64,000 nt of DNA from Halisarca cf. caerulea (taxonomy: Eukaryota > Porifera > Demospongiae > Chondrillida > Halisarcidae). Where the stretch lies: assembly GCA_963170055.1 (NCBI GenBank), contig CAUJGJ010000015.1:186001-250000 (forward strand), written 5' to 3'. The notes below the pieces were generated by a model. The model worked only from the letters and a program-made list of their open reading frames with translations. It did no database searches and was not told the DNA's origin. The translations under genes were made by a program, and so were the position numbers. Position 1 is the first letter of the stretch, and every line of letters begins with the position of its first letter. Positions 13,901 to 28,500 of the stretch are shown here, in pieces.

Positions 13901-15500
13901 ACCAGCATATCCAACATTACACAAATACGCCCACAGTAGTAAAGAAACTTCATGTGTGTCCTCTGGGAATGTGCGTGGTGCTAGTGCCAAATATTGGTAT
14001 TAGCACCAGCATATCCAACACTACACAAATACGCCCACAGTAGTTATGAAACTTCATGTGTGTCCACTGGGAATGTGCGTGGTGCTAGTGCCAAATATTG
14101 GTATTAGCACCAGCATATCCAACACTACACAAATACGCCCACAGTAGTTATGAAACTTCATGTGTGTCCTCTGGGAATGTGCGTGGTGCTAGTGCCAAAT
14201 ATTGGTATTAGCACCAGCATATCCAACATTACATAAATACGCCCACAGTAGTAAAGAAACTTCATGTGTGTCCTCTGGGAATGTGCGTGGTGCTAGAGCC
14301 AAATATTGGTATTAGCACCAGCATATCCAACATTACACAAATACGCCCACAGTAGTTATGAAACTTCATGTGTGTCCACTGGGAATGTGCGTGGTGCTAG
14401 TGCCAAATATTGGTATTAGCACCAGCATATCCAACACTACACAAATGCGCTCACAGCACTTCAGAAAGGTCATGTGTGTCCACTGGGAATGTGCGTGGTG
14501 CTAGTGCCAAATATTGGTATTAGCACCAGCATATCCAACACTACACAAGTACGCCCACAGCACTTCAGAAACTTCATGTGTGTCTACTGGGAATGTGCGT
14601 GGTGCTAGTGCCAAATATTGGTATTAGCACCAGCATATCCAACATTACACAAATACGCCCACAGTAGTTAAGAAACTTCATGTGTGTCCACTGGGAATGT
14701 GCGTGGTGCTAGTACCAAATATTGGTATTAGCACCAGCATATCCAACATTACACAAACACGCCCACAGTAGTTATGAAGCTTCATGTGTGTCCTCTGGGA
14801 ATGTGCGTGGTGCTAGTGCCAAATATTGGTATTAGCACCAGCATATCCAACACTACACAAATAAGCCCACAGCACTTCAGAAACTTCATGTTTGTCCACT
14901 GGGAATGTGCGTGGTGCTAGTGCCAAATATTGGTATTAGCACCAGCATATCCAACACTACACAAATACGCCCACAGCACTTCAGAAACTTCATGTTTGTC
15001 CACTGGGAATGTGCGTGGTGCTAGTGCCAAATATTGGTATTAGCACCAGCATATCCAACACTACACAAATGCGCTCAAAGCACATCAGAAAGGTCATGTG
15101 TGTCCACTGGGAATGTGCGTGGTGCTAGTGCCAAATATTGGTATTAGCACCAGCATATCCAACATTACAAAAATACGCCCACAGTAGTTTTGAAACTTCA
15201 TGTGTGTCCTCTGGGAATGTGCGTGGTGCTAGTGCCAAATATTGGTATTAGCACCAGCATATCCAACACTACACAAATGCGCTCACAGCACTTCAGAAAG
15301 GTCATGTGTGTCCACTGGGAATGTGCGTGGTGCTAGTGCCTAATACTTATATTAGCACCAGCATATCCAACATTACACAATTACGCCCAAAGTAGTAAAG
15401 AAACTTCATGTGTGTCCTCTGGGAATGTGCGTGGTGCTAGTGCCAAATATTGGTATTAGCACCAGCATATCCAACACTACACAAATACGCCCACAGCACT
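10901..15500 (+). repeat. 17- and 20-monomer duplication within sat1
   Basis: Rare variants at 10.95-11.3 kb ('gtgcccaatattgg', 'catatacaacac', 'cccatagcacttcac', 'gtgcgcggtgctag') recur 1768 bp later at 12.72-13.08 kb. Variants from about 11.3 to 12.7 kb ('cacatatgaaagg', 'gcgttgtgctag', 'taccaccagc', 'aatatgcgtgg') recur 2080 bp later at 13.37-14.76 kb. The 312-bp difference is three extra monomers. One copy near 13.70 kb lost a single base ('tccaaactac'), shifting the offset to 2079. Monomers of the 'tagttatgaaac' type are concentrated here. Confidence 0.8.
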
Positions 15501-18500
15501 TCAGAAACTTCATGTGTGTCCACTGGGAATGTGCGTGGTGCTAGTGCCAAATATTGGTATTAGCACCAGCATATCCAACACTACACAAATACGCCCACAG
15601 CACTTCAGAAAGGTCATGTGTGTCCACTGGGAATGTGCGTGGTGCCAGTGCCAAATATTGGTATTAGCACCAGCATATCCAACACTACACAAATGCGCTC
15701 ACAGCACTTCAGAAAGGTCATGTGTGTCCACTGGGAATGTGCGTGGTGCTAGTGCCAAATATTGGTATTAGCACCAGCATATCCAACACTAAACAAATGC
15801 GCTCACAGCACTTGAGAAAGGTCATGTGTGTCCACTGGGAATGTGCGTGGTGCTAGTGCCAAATACTTGTATTAGCACCAGCATATCCAACATTACACAA
15901 ATACGCCCACAGTAGTAAAGAAACTTCATGTGTGTCCTCTGGGAATGTGCGTGGTGCTAGTGCCAAATATTGGTATTAGAACCAGCATATCCAACATTAC
16001 ACAAATACGCCCACAGTAGTTATGAAACTTCATGTGTGTCCACTGGGAATGTGCGTGGTGCTAGTGCCAAATATTGGTATTAGCACCAGCATATCCAACA
16101 CTACACAAATACGCCCACAGTAGTTATGAAACTTCATGTGTGTCCTCTGGGAATGTGCGTGGTGCTAGTGCCAAATATTGGTATTAGCACCAGCATATCC
16201 AACATTACACAAATACGCCCACAGTAGTTAAGAAACTTCATGTGTGTCCACTGGGAATGTGCGTGGTGCTAGTACCAAATATTGGTATTAGCACCAGCAT
16301 ATCCAACATTACACAAATACGCCCACAGTAGTTATGAAGCTTCATGTGTGTCCTCTGGGAATGTGCGTGGTGCTAGTGCCAAATATTGGTATTAGCACCA
16401 GCATATCCAACACTACACAAATACGCCCACAGCACTTCAGAAACTTCATGTTTGTCCACTGGGAATGTGCGTGGTGCTAGTGCCAAATATTGGTATTAGC
16501 ACCAGCATATCCAACACTACACAAATACGCCCACAGCACTTCAGAAAAGTCATGTGTGTCCACTGGGAATGTGCGTGGTGCCAGTGCCAAATATTGGTAT
16601 TAGCACCAGCATATCCAACACTACACAAATGCGCTCACAGCACTTCAGAAAGGTCATGTGTGTCCACTGGGAATGTGCGTGGTGCTAGTGCCAAATATTG
16701 GTATTAGCACCAGCATATCCAACACTAAACAAATGCGCTCACAGCACTTGAGAAAGGTCATGTGTGTCCACTGGGAATGTGCGTGGTGCTAGTGCCAAAT
16801 ACTTGTATTAGCACCAGCATATCCAACATTACACAAATACGCCCACAGTAGTAAAGAAACTTCATGTGTGTCCTCTGGGAATGTGCGTGGTGCTAGTGCC
16901 AAATATTGGTATTAGCACCAGCATATCCAACATTACACAAATACGCCCACAGTAGTTATGAAACTTCATGTGTGTCCACTGGGAATGTGCGTGGTGCTAG
17001 TGCCAAATATTGGTATTAGCACCAGCATATCCAACACTACACAAATACGCCCACAGTAGTTATGAAACTTCATGTGTGTCCTCTGGGAATGTGCGTGGTG
17101 CTAGTGCCAAATATTGGTATTAGCACCAGCATATCCAACATTACACAAATACGCCCACAGTAGTTAAGAAACTTCATGTGTGTCCACTGGGAATGTGCGT
17201 GGTGCTAGTACCAAATATTGGTATTAGCACCAGCATATCCAACATTACACAAATACGCCCACAGTAGTTATGAAGCTTCATGTGTGTCCTCTGGGAATGT
17301 GCGTGGTGCTAGTGCCAAATATTGGTATTAGCACCAGCATATCCAACACTACACAAATACGCCCACAGCACTTCAGAAACTTCATGTTTGTCCACTGGGA
17401 ATGTGCGTGGTGCTAGTGCCAAATATTGGTATTAGCACCAGCATATCCAACACTACACAAATGCGCTCAAAGCACATCAGAAAGGTCATGTGTGTCCACT
17501 GGGAATGTGCGTGGTGCTAGTGCCAAATATTGGTATTAGCACCAGCATATCCAACACTAAACAAATGCGCTCACAGCACTTGAGAAAGGTCATGTGTGTC
17601 CACTGGGAATGTGCGTGGTGCTAGTGCCAAATACTTGTATTAGCACCAGCATATCCAACATTACACAAATACGCCCACAGTAGTAAAGAAACTTCATGTG
17701 TGTCCTCTGGGAATGTGCGTGGTGCTAGTGCCAAATATTGGTATTAGCACCAGCATATCCAACATTACACAAATACGCCCACAGTAGTTATGAAACTTCA
17801 TGTGTGTCCACTGGGAATGTGCGTGGTGCTAGTGCCAAATATTGGTATTAGCACCAGCATATCCAACACTACACAAATACGCCCACAGTAGTTATGAAAC
17901 TTCATGTGTATCCTCTGGGAATGTGCGTGGTGCTAGTGCCAAATATTGGTATTAGCACCAGCATATCCAACATTACACAAATAAGCCCACAGTAGTTAAG
18001 AAACTTCATGTGCGTCCACTGGGAATGTGCGTGGTGCTAGTACCAAATATTGGTATTAGCACCAGCATATCCAACATTACACAAATACGCCCACAGTAGT
18101 TATGAAGCTTCATGTGTGTCCTCTGGGAATGTGCGTGGTGCTAGTGCCAAATATTGGTATTAGCACCAGCATATCCAACACTACACAAATACGCCCACAG
18201 CACTTCAGAAACTTCATGTTTGTCCACTGGGAATGTGCGTGGTGCTAGTGCCAAATATTGGTATTAGCACCAGCATATCCAACACTACACAAATACGCCC
18301 ACAGCACTTCAGAAAAGTCATGTGTGTCCACTGGGAATGTGCGTGTTGCCAGTGCCAAATATTGGTATTAGCACCAGCATATCCAACACTACACAAATGC
18401 GCACACAGCACTTCAGAAAGGTCATGTGTGTCCACTGGGAATGTGCGTGGTGCTAGTGCCAAATATTGGTATTAGCACCAGCATATCCAACACTAAACAA

Positions 18501-20340
18501 ATGCGCTCACAGCACTTGAGAAAGGTCATGTGTGTCCACTGGGAATGTGCGTGGTGCTAGTGCCAAATACTTGTATTAGCACCAGCATATCCAACATTAC
18601 ACAAATACGCCCACAGTAGTAAAGAAACTTCATGTGTGTCCTCTGGGAATGTGCGTGGTGCTAGTGCCAAATATTGGTATTAGCACCAGCATATCCAACA
18701 TTACACAAATACGCCCACAGTAGTTATGAAACTTCATGTGTGTCCACTGGGAATGTGCGTGGTGCTAGTGCCAAATATTGGTATTAGCACCAGCATATCC
18801 AACACTACACAAATACGCCCACAGTAGTTATGAAACTTCATGTGTGTCCTCTGGGAATGTGCGTGGTGCTAGTGCCAAATATTGGTATTAGCACCAGCAT
18901 ATCCAACATTACACAAATACGCCCACAGTAGTTAAGAAACTTCATGTGTGTCCACTGGGAATGTGCGTGGTGCTAGTACCAAATATTGGTATTAGCACCA
19001 GCATATCCAACATTACACAAATACGCCCACAGTAGTTATGAAGCTTCATGTGTGTCCTCTGGGAATGTGCGTGGTGCTAGTGCCAAATATTGGTATTAGC
19101 ACCAGCATATCCAACACTAAACAAATGCGCTCACAGCACTTGAGAAAGGTCATGTGTGTCCACTGGGAATGTGCGTGGTGCTAGTGCCAAATACTTGTAT
19201 TAGCACCAGCATATCCAACATTACACAAATACGCCCACAGTAGTAAAGAAACTTCATGTGTGTCCTCTGGGAATGTGCGTGGTGCTAGTGCCAAATATTG
19301 GTATTAGCACCAGCATATCCAACATTACACAAATACGCCCACAGTAGTTATGAAACTTCATGTGTGTCCACTGGGAATGTGCGTGGTGCTAGTGCCAAAT
19401 ATTGGTATTAGCACCAGCATATCCAACACTACACAAATACGCCCACAGTAGTTATGAAACTTCATGTGTGTCCTCTGGGAATGTGCGTGGTGCTAGTGCC
19501 AAATATTGGTATTAGCACCAGCATATCCAACATTACACAAATACGCCCACAGTAGTTAAGAAACTTCATGTGTGTCCACTGGGAATGTGCGTGGTGCTAG
19601 TACCAAATATTGGTATTAGCACCAGCATATCCAACATTACACAAATACGCCCACAGTAGTTATGAAGCTTCATGTGTGTCCTCTGGGAATGTGCGTGGTG
19701 CTAGTGCCAAATATTGGTATTAGCACCAGCATATCCAACACTACACAAATACGCCCACAGCACTTCAGAAACTTCATGTTTGTCCACTGGGAATGTGCGT
19801 GGTGCTAGTGCCAAATATTGGTATTAGCACCAGCATATCCAACACTACACAAATGCGCTCAAAGCACATCAGAAAGGTCATGTGTGTCCACTGGGAATGT
19901 GCGTGGTGCTAGTGCCAAATATTGGTATTAGCACCAGCATATCCAACATTACAAAAATACGCCCACAGTAGTTTTGAAACTTCATGTGTGTCCTCTGGGA
20001 ATGTGCGTGGTGCTAGTGCCAAATATTGGTATTAGCACCAGCATATCCAACACTACACAAATGCGCTCACAGCACTTCAGAAAGGTCATGTGTGTCCACT
20101 GGGAATGTGCGTGGTGCTAGTGCCTAATACTTATATTAGCACCAGCATATCCAACATTACACAATTACGCCCAAAGTAGTAAAGAAACTTCATGTGTGTC
20201 CTCTGGGAATGTGCGTGGTGCTAGTGCCAGATATTGGTATTAGCACCAGCATATCCAACACTACACAAATACGCCCACAGCACTTCAGAAACTTCATGTG
20301 TGTCCACTGGGAATGTGCGTGGTGCTAGTGCCAAATATTT
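15501..20340 (+). repeat. Variable-length HOR series marked by 'actaaacaaatgcgctc'
   Basis: The marker monomer beginning 'aacactaaacaaatgcgctc' occurs at 15785, 16721, 17553, 18489, 19113 and 20568. The intervals are 936, 832, 936, 624 and 1455 bp, that is 9, 8, 9, 6 and 14 monomers (the last minus one base). The monomers between markers keep the same order with units added or removed, the pattern expected from unequal exchange in register. Other copies of the marker lie near 11730, 13809, 21710, 37.29, 39.27, 41.25 and 42.18 kb. Confidence 0.85.
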
Positions 20341-22624
20341 GTATTAGCACCAGCATATCCAACACTACACAAATACGCCCACAGCACTTCAGAAAGGTCA
20401 TGTGTGTCCACTGGGAATGTGCGTGGTGCCAGTGCCAAATATTGGTATTAGCACCAGCATATCCAACACTACACAAATGCGCTCACACTCTTCAGAAAGG
20501 TCATGTGTGTCCACTGGGAATGTGCGTGGTGCTAGTGCCAAATATTGGTATTAGCACCAGCATATCCAACACTAAACAAATGCGCTCACAGCACTTGAGA
20601 AAGGTCATGTGTGTCCACTGGGAATGTGCGTGGTGCTAGTGCCAAATACTTGTATTAGCACCAGCATATCCAACATTACACAAATACGCCCACAGTAGTA
20701 AAGAAACTTCATGTGTGTCCTCTGGGAATGTGCGTGGTGCTAGTGCCAAATATTGGTATTAGCACCAGCATATCCAACACTACACAAATACGCCCACAGC
20801 ACTTCAGAAACTTCATGTGTGTCCACTGGGAATGTGCGTGGTGCTAGTGCCAAATATTGGTATTAGCACCAGCATATCCAACACTACACAAATACGCCCA
20901 CAGCACTTCAGAAACTTCATGTGTGTCCACTGGGAATGTGCGTGATGCTAGTGCCAAATATTGGTATTAGCACCAGCATATCCAACACTACACAAATACG
21001 CCCACAGCACTTCAGAAAGGTCATGTGTGTCCACTGGGAATGTGCGTGGTGCTAGTGCCAAATATTGGTATTAGCACCAGCATATCCAACATTACACAAA
21101 TACGCCCACAGTAGTTAAGAAACTACATGTGTGTCTACTGGGAATGTGCGTGGTGCTAGTGTCAAATATTGTTATTAGCACCAGCATATCCAACACTTCA
21201 ATAATACGCCCACAGTAGTTAAGAAACTTCATGTGTTTCCACTGGGAATGTGCGTGGTGCTAGTGCCAAATATTGGTATTAGCACCAGCATATCCGACAC
21301 TACACAAATACGCAAACAGCACTTCAGAAAGGTCATGTGTGTCCACTGGGAATGTGCGTGGTGTTAGTCCAAATATTGGTATTAGCACCAGCATATCCAA
21401 CATTACACAAATACGCCCACAGAAGTTAAGAAACTTCATGTGTGTCCACTGGGAATGTGCGTGGTGCTAGTGCCAAATATTGGTATTAGCACCAGCATAT
21501 CCAACACTACACAAATACGCCCACAGCACTTCAGAAAGGTCATGTGTGTCCACTGGGAATGTGCGTGGTGCCAGTGCCAAATATTGGTATTAGCACCAGC
21601 ATATCCAACACTACACAAATGCGCTCACACTCTTCAGAAAGGTCATGTGTGTCCACTGGGAATGTGCGTGGTGCTAGTGCCAAATATTGGTATTAGCACC
21701 AGCATATCCAACACTAAACAAATGCGCTCACAGCACTTGAGAAAGGTCATGTGTGTCCACTGGGAATGTGCGTGGTGCTAGTGCCAAATACTTGTATTAG
21801 CACCAGCATATCCAACATTACACAAATACGCCCACAGTAGTAAAGAAACTTCATGTGTGTCCTCTGGGAATGTGCGTGGTGCTAGTGCCAAATATTGGTA
21901 TTAGCACCAGCATATCCAACACTACACAAATACGCCCACAGCACTTCAGAAACTTCATGTGTGTCCACTGGGAATGTGCGTGGTGCTAGTGCCAAATATT
22001 GGTATTAGCACCAGCATATCCAACACTACACAAATACGCCCACAGCACTTCAGAAACTTCATGTGTGTCCACTGGGAATGTGCGTGATGCTAGTGCCAAA
22101 TATTGGTATTAGCACCAGCATATCCAACACTACACAAATACGCCCACAGCACTTCAGAAAGGTCATGTGTGTCCACTGGGAATGTGCGTGGTGCTAGTGC
22201 CAAATATTGGTATTAGCACCAGCATATCCAACATTACACAAATACGCCCACAGTAGTTAAGAAACTACATGTGTGTCTACTGGGAATGTGCGTGGTGCTA
22301 GTGTCAAATATTGTTATTAGCACCAGCATATCCAACACTTCAATAATACGCCCACAGTAGTTAAGAAACTTCATGTGTTTCCACTGGGAATGTGCGTGGT
22401 GCTAGTGCCAAATATTGGTATTAGCACCAGCATATCCGACACTACACAAATACGCAAACAGCACTTCAGAAAGGTCATGTGTGTCCACTGGGAATGTGCG
22501 TGGTGTTAGTCCAAATATTGGTATTAGCACCAGCATATCCAACATTACACAAATACGCCCACAGAAGTTAAGAAACTTCATGTGTGTCCACTGGGAATGT
22601 GCGTGGTGCTAGTGCCAAATATTG
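20341..22624 (+). repeat. Tandem duplication of an 11-monomer HOR (2 x 1142 bp)
   Basis: Copies of about 20341-21482 and 21483-22624 are offset by 1142 bp, which is 11 x 104 minus 2. The two missing bases come from private deletions present in both copies: 'gctcacactcttcag' (one base) and 'gttagtccaaatattgg' (one base). Both also share 'gtgccagtgcc', 'gcgtgatgctag', 'gaaactacatgtg', 'tatccgacac' and 'acgcaaacagc'. A partial third copy with the 'acgcaaacagc' monomer lies at about 25.2-25.4 kb. Confidence 0.88.
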
Positions 22625-25582
22625 GTATTAGCACCAGCATATCCAACACTACACAAATACGCCCACAGCACTTCAGAAACTTCATGTGTGTCCACTGGGA
22701 ATGTGCGTGGTGCTAGTGCCAAATATTGGTATTAGCACCAGCATATCCAACACTACACAAATACGCCCACAGCACTTCAGAAACTTTATGTGTGTCCACT
22801 GGGAATGTGCGTGGTGCTAGTGCCAAATATTGGTATTAGCACCAGCATATCCAACACTACACAAATACGCCTACAGCACTTCAGAAAGGTCATGTGTGTC
22901 CACTGGGAATGTGCGTGGTGCTAGTGCCAAATATTGGTATTAGCACCAGCATATCCAACACTACACAAATACGCCCACAGCACTTCAGAAACTTCATGTG
23001 TGTCTACTGGGAATGTGCGTGGTGCTAGTGCCAAATATTGGTATTAGCACCAGCATATCCAACACTACACAAATACGCCCACAGCACTTCAGAAACTTCA
23101 TGTGTGTCCACTGGGAATGCGCGTGGTGCTAGTGCCAAATATTGGTATTAGCACCAGCATATCCAACACTACACAAATACGCCCACAGCACTTCAGAAAG
23201 GTCATGTGTGTCCACTGGGAATGTGCGTGGTGCTAGTGCCAAATATTGGTATTAGCACCAGCATATCCAACACTACAAAAATACGCCCACAGTAGTTAAT
23301 AAACTTCACGTGTGTCCACTGGGAATGTGCGTGGTGTTAGTGCCAAATATTGGTATTAGCACCAGCATATCCAACATTACACAAATACGCCCACAGAAGT
23401 TAAGAAACTTCATGTGTGTCCACTGGGAATGTGCGTGGTGCTAGTGCCAAATATTGGTATTAGCACCAGCATATCCAACACTACACAAATACGCCCACAG
23501 CACTTCAGAAACTTCATGTGTGTCCACTGGGAATGTGCGTGGTGCTAGTGCCAAATATTGGTATTAGCACCAGCATATCCAACACTACACTAATACGCCC
23601 ACAGCACTTCAGAAACTTTATGTGTGTCCACTGGGAATGTGCGTGGTGCTAGTGCCAAATATTGGTATTAGCACCAGCATATCCAACACTACACAAATAC
23701 GCCTACAGCACTTCAGAAAGGTCATGTGTGTCCACTGGGAATGTGCGTGGTGCTAGTGCCAAATATTGGTATTAGCACCAGCATATCCAACACTACACAA
23801 ATACGCCCACAGCACTTCAGAAACTTCATGTGTGTCTACTGGGAATGTGCGTGGTGCTAGTGCCAAATATTGGTATTAGCACCAGCATATCCAACACTAC
23901 ACAAATACGCCCACAGCACTTCAGAAACTTCATGTGTGTCCACTGGGAATGCGCGTGGTGCTAGTGCCAAATATTGGTATTAGCACCAGCATATCCAACA
24001 CTACACAAATACGCCCACAGCACTTCAGAAAGGTCATGTGTGTCCACTGGGAATGTGCGTGGTGCTAGTGCCAAATATTGGTATTAGCACCAGCATATCC
24101 AACACTACAAAAATACGCCCACAGTAGTTAATAAACTTCACGTGTGTCCACTGGGAATGTGCGTGGTGTTAGTGCCAAATATTGGTATTAGCACCAGCAT
24201 ATCCAACATTACACAAATACGCCCACAGAAGTTAAGAAACTTCATGTGTGTCCACTGGGAATGTGCGTGGTGCTAGTGCCAAATATTGGTATTAGCACCA
24301 GCATATCCAACACTACACAAATACGCCCACAGCACTTCAGAAACTTCATGTGTGTCCACTGGGAATGTGCGTGGTGCTAGTGCCAAATATTGGTATTAGC
24401 ACCAGCATATCCAACACTACACAAATACGCCCACAGAACTTCAGAAACTTTATGTGTGTCCACTGGGAATGTGCGTGGTGCTAGTGCCAAATATTGGTAT
24501 TAGCACCAGCATATCCAACACTACACAAATACGCCCACAGCACTTGAGAAAGGTCATGTGTGTCCACTGGGAATGTGCGTGGTGTTAGTGCCAAATATTG
24601 GTATTAGCACCAGCATATCCAACATTACACAAATACGCCCACAGAAGTTAAGAAACTTCATGTGTGTCCACTGGGAATGTGCGTGGTGCTAGTGCCAAAT
24701 ATTGGAATTAGCACCAGCATATCCAACACTACACAAATACGCCCACAGCACTTCAGAAACTTCATGTGTGTCCACTGGGAATGTGCGTGGTGCTAGTGCC
24801 AAATATTGGTATTAGCACCAGCATATCCAACACTACACAAGTACGCCCACAGCACTTCAGAAACTTCATGTGTGTCCACTGGGAATGTGCGTGATGCTAG
24901 TGCCAAATATTGGTATTAGCACCAGCATATCCAACACTACACAAATACGCCCACAGCACTTTAGAAAGGTCATGTGTGTCCACTGGGAATGTGCGTGGTG
25001 CTAGTGCCAAATATTGGTATTAGCACCAGCATATCCAACATTACACAAATACGCCCACAGTAGTTAAGAAACTTCATGTGTGTCTACTGGGAATGTGCGT
25101 GGTGCTAGTTTCAAATATTGTTATTAGCACCAGCATATCCAACACTTCAATAATACGCCCACAGTAGTTAAGAAACTTCATGTGTTTCCACTGGGAATGT
25201 GCGTGGTGCTAGTGCCAAATATTGGTATTAGCACCAGCATATCCGACACTACACAAATACGCAAACAGCACTTCAGAAAGGTCATGTGTGTCCACTTGGA
25301 ATGTGCGTGGTGTTAGTCCAAATATTGGTATTAGCACCAGCATATCCAACATTACACAAATACGCCCACAGAAGTTAAGAAACTTCATGTGTGTCCACTG
25401 GGAATGTGCGTGGTGCTAGTGCCAAATATTGGTATTAGCACCAGCATATCCAACACTACACAAATACGCCCACAGCACTTCAGAAACTTCATGTGTGTCC
25501 ACTGGGAATGTGCGTGGTGCTAGTGCCAAATATTGGTATTAGCACCAGCATATCCAACACTACACAAATACGCCCACAGAAC
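22512..25582 (+). repeat. 8-monomer tandem duplication and following monomers
   Basis: About 22512-23343 and 23344-24175 repeat with an 832-bp offset (8 x 104). They share 'aaactttatgtgtgtcc', 'acgcctacagc', 'gaatgcgcgtggtgctag' and the rare 'aaacttcacgtgtg' (near 23301 and 24133). From 24.2 to 25.58 kb the array continues with the same variant set in altered order, including the 'acgcaaacagc' monomer shared with 20.3-22.6 kb. Confidence 0.8.
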
Positions 25583-28500
25583 TTCAGAAACTTTATGTGT
25601 GTCCACTGGGAATGTGCGTGGTGCTAGTGCCAAATATTGGTATTAGCACCAGCATATCCAACACTACACAAATACGCCTACAGCACTTCAGAAAGGTCAT
25701 GTGTGTCCACTGGGAATGTGCGTGGTGCTAGTGCCAAATATTGGTATTAGCACCAGCATATCCAACACTACACAAGTACGCCCACAGCACTTCAGAAACT
25801 TCATGTGTGTCTACTGGGAATGTGCGTGGTGCTAGTGCCAAATATTGGTATTAGCACCAGCATATCCAACACTACACAAATACGCCCTCAGCACTTCAGA
25901 AACTTCATGTGTGTCCACTGGGAATGCGCGTGGTTCTAGTGCCAAATATTGGTATTAGCACCAGCATATCCAACACTACACAAATACGCCCACAGCACTT
26001 CAGAAAGGTCATGTGTGTCCACTGGGAATGTGCGTGGTGCTAGTGCCAAATATTGGTATTAGCACCAGCATATCCAACACTACAAAAATACGCCCACAGT
26101 AGTTAATAAACTTCACGTGTGTCCACTGGGAATGTGCGTGGTGTTAGTGCCAAATATTGGTATTAGCACCAGCATATCCAACATTACACAAATACGCCCA
26201 CAGAAGTTAAGAAACTTCATGTGTGTCCACTGGGAATGTTCGTGGTGCTAGTGCCAAATATTGGTATTAGCACCAGCATATCCAACACTACACAAATACG
26301 CCCACAGCACTTCAGAAACTTCATGTGTGTCCACTGGGAATGTGCGTGGTGCTAGTGCCAAATATTGGTATTAGCACCAGCATATCCAACACTACACAAA
26401 TACGCCCACAGCACTTCAGAAACTTTATGTGTGTCCACTGGGAATGTGCGTGGTGCTAGTGCCAAATATTGGTATTAGCACCAGCATATCCAACACTACA
26501 CAAATACGCCCACAGCACTTCAGAAAGGTCATGTGTGTCCACTGGGAATGTGCGTGGAGCTAGTGCCAAATATTGTTATTTGCACCAGCATATCCAACAC
26601 TACACAAATTCGCCCACAGCACTTCAGAAAGGTCATGTGTGTCCACTGGGAATGTGCATGGAGCTAGTGCCAAATATTGGTATTAGCACCAGCATATCCA
26701 ACACTACACAAATACGCCTACAGCACTTCAGAAAGGTCATGTGTGTCCACTGGGAATGTGCGTGGTGCTAGTGCCAAATATTGGTATTAGCACCAGCATA
26801 TCCAACACTACACAAATACGCCCACAACACTTCAGAAACTTCATGTGTGTCCACTGGGAATGCGCGTGGTCCTAGTGCCAAATATTGGTATTAGCACCAG
26901 CATATCCAACACTACACAAATACGCCCACATTACTTCAGAAAGGTCATGTGTGTCCACTGGGAATGTGCGTGGTGCTAGTGCCAAATATTGGTATTAGCA
27001 CCAGCATATCCAACACTACAAAAATACGCCCACAGTAGTTAATAAACTTCATGTGTGTCCACTGGGAATGTGCGTGGTGCTAGTGCCAAATATTGGTATT
27101 AGCACCAGCATATCCAACACTACACATACGCCCACAGTAGTTAAGAAACTTCATGTGTTTCCACTGGGAATGTGCTTGGTGCTAGTGCCAAATATTGGTA
27201 TTAGCACCAGCATATCCAACACTACACAAATACGCCACAGCACTTCAGAAACTTCATGTGTGTCCACTGGGAATGTGCGTGGTGCTAGTGCCAAATATTG
27301 GTATTAGCACCAGCATATCCAACACTACACAAATACGCCCACATTACTTCAGAAAGGTCATGTGTGTCCACTGGGAATGTGCGTGGTGCTAGTGCCAAAT
27401 ATTGGTATTAGCACCAGCATATCCAACATTACACAAATACGCCCACAGTAGTTAAGAAACTTCATGTGTGTCTACTGGGAATGTGCGTGGTGCTAGTGTT
27501 AAATATTGTTATTAGCACCAGCATATCCAACACTTCAATAATACGCCCACAGTAGTTAAGAAACTTCATGTGTTTCCACTGGGAATGTGCGTGGTGCTAG
27601 TGCCAAATATTGGTATTAGCACCATCATATCCAACACTACACAAATACGCCCACAGCACTTCAGAAAGGACATGTGTGTCCACTGGGAATGTGCGTGGTG
27701 TTAGTGCCAAATATTGGTATTAGCACCAGCATATCCAACACTACACAAATACGCCCACAGAAGTTAAGAAACTTCATGTGTGTCCACTGGGAATGTGCGT
27801 GGTCCTAGTGCCAAATATTGGTATTAGCACCAGCATATCCAACACTACACAAATACGCCCACAGCACTTCAGAAACTTCATGTGTGTCCACTGGGAATGT
27901 GCGTGGTGCTAGTGCCAAATATTGGTATTAGCACCAGCATATCCAACACTACACAAATACGCCCACAGCACTTCAGAAACTTTATGTGTGTCCACAGGGA
28001 ATGTGCGTGGTGCTAGTGCCAAATATTGGTATTAGCACCAGCATATCCAACACTACACAAATACGCCCACAGCACTTCGGAAAGGTCATGTGTGTCCACT
28101 GGGAATGTGCGTGGAGCTAGTGCCAAATATTGGTATTAGCACCAGCATATCCAACACTACACAAATACGCCTACAGCACTTCAGAAAGGTCATGTGTGTC
28201 CACTGGGAATGTGCGTGGTGCTAGTGCCAAATATTGGTATTAACACCAGCATATCCAACACTACACAAGTACGCCCACAGCACTTCAGAAACTTCATGTG
28301 TGTCTACTGGGAATGTGCGTGGTGCTAGTGCCAAATATTGGTATTAGCACCAGCATATCCAACACTACACAAATACGCCCACAGCACTTCAGAAACTTCA
28401 TGTGTGTCCACTGGGAATGCGCGTGGTCCTAGTGCCAAATATTGGTATTAGCACCAGCATATCCAACACTACACAAATACGCCCACAGCACTTCAGAAAG

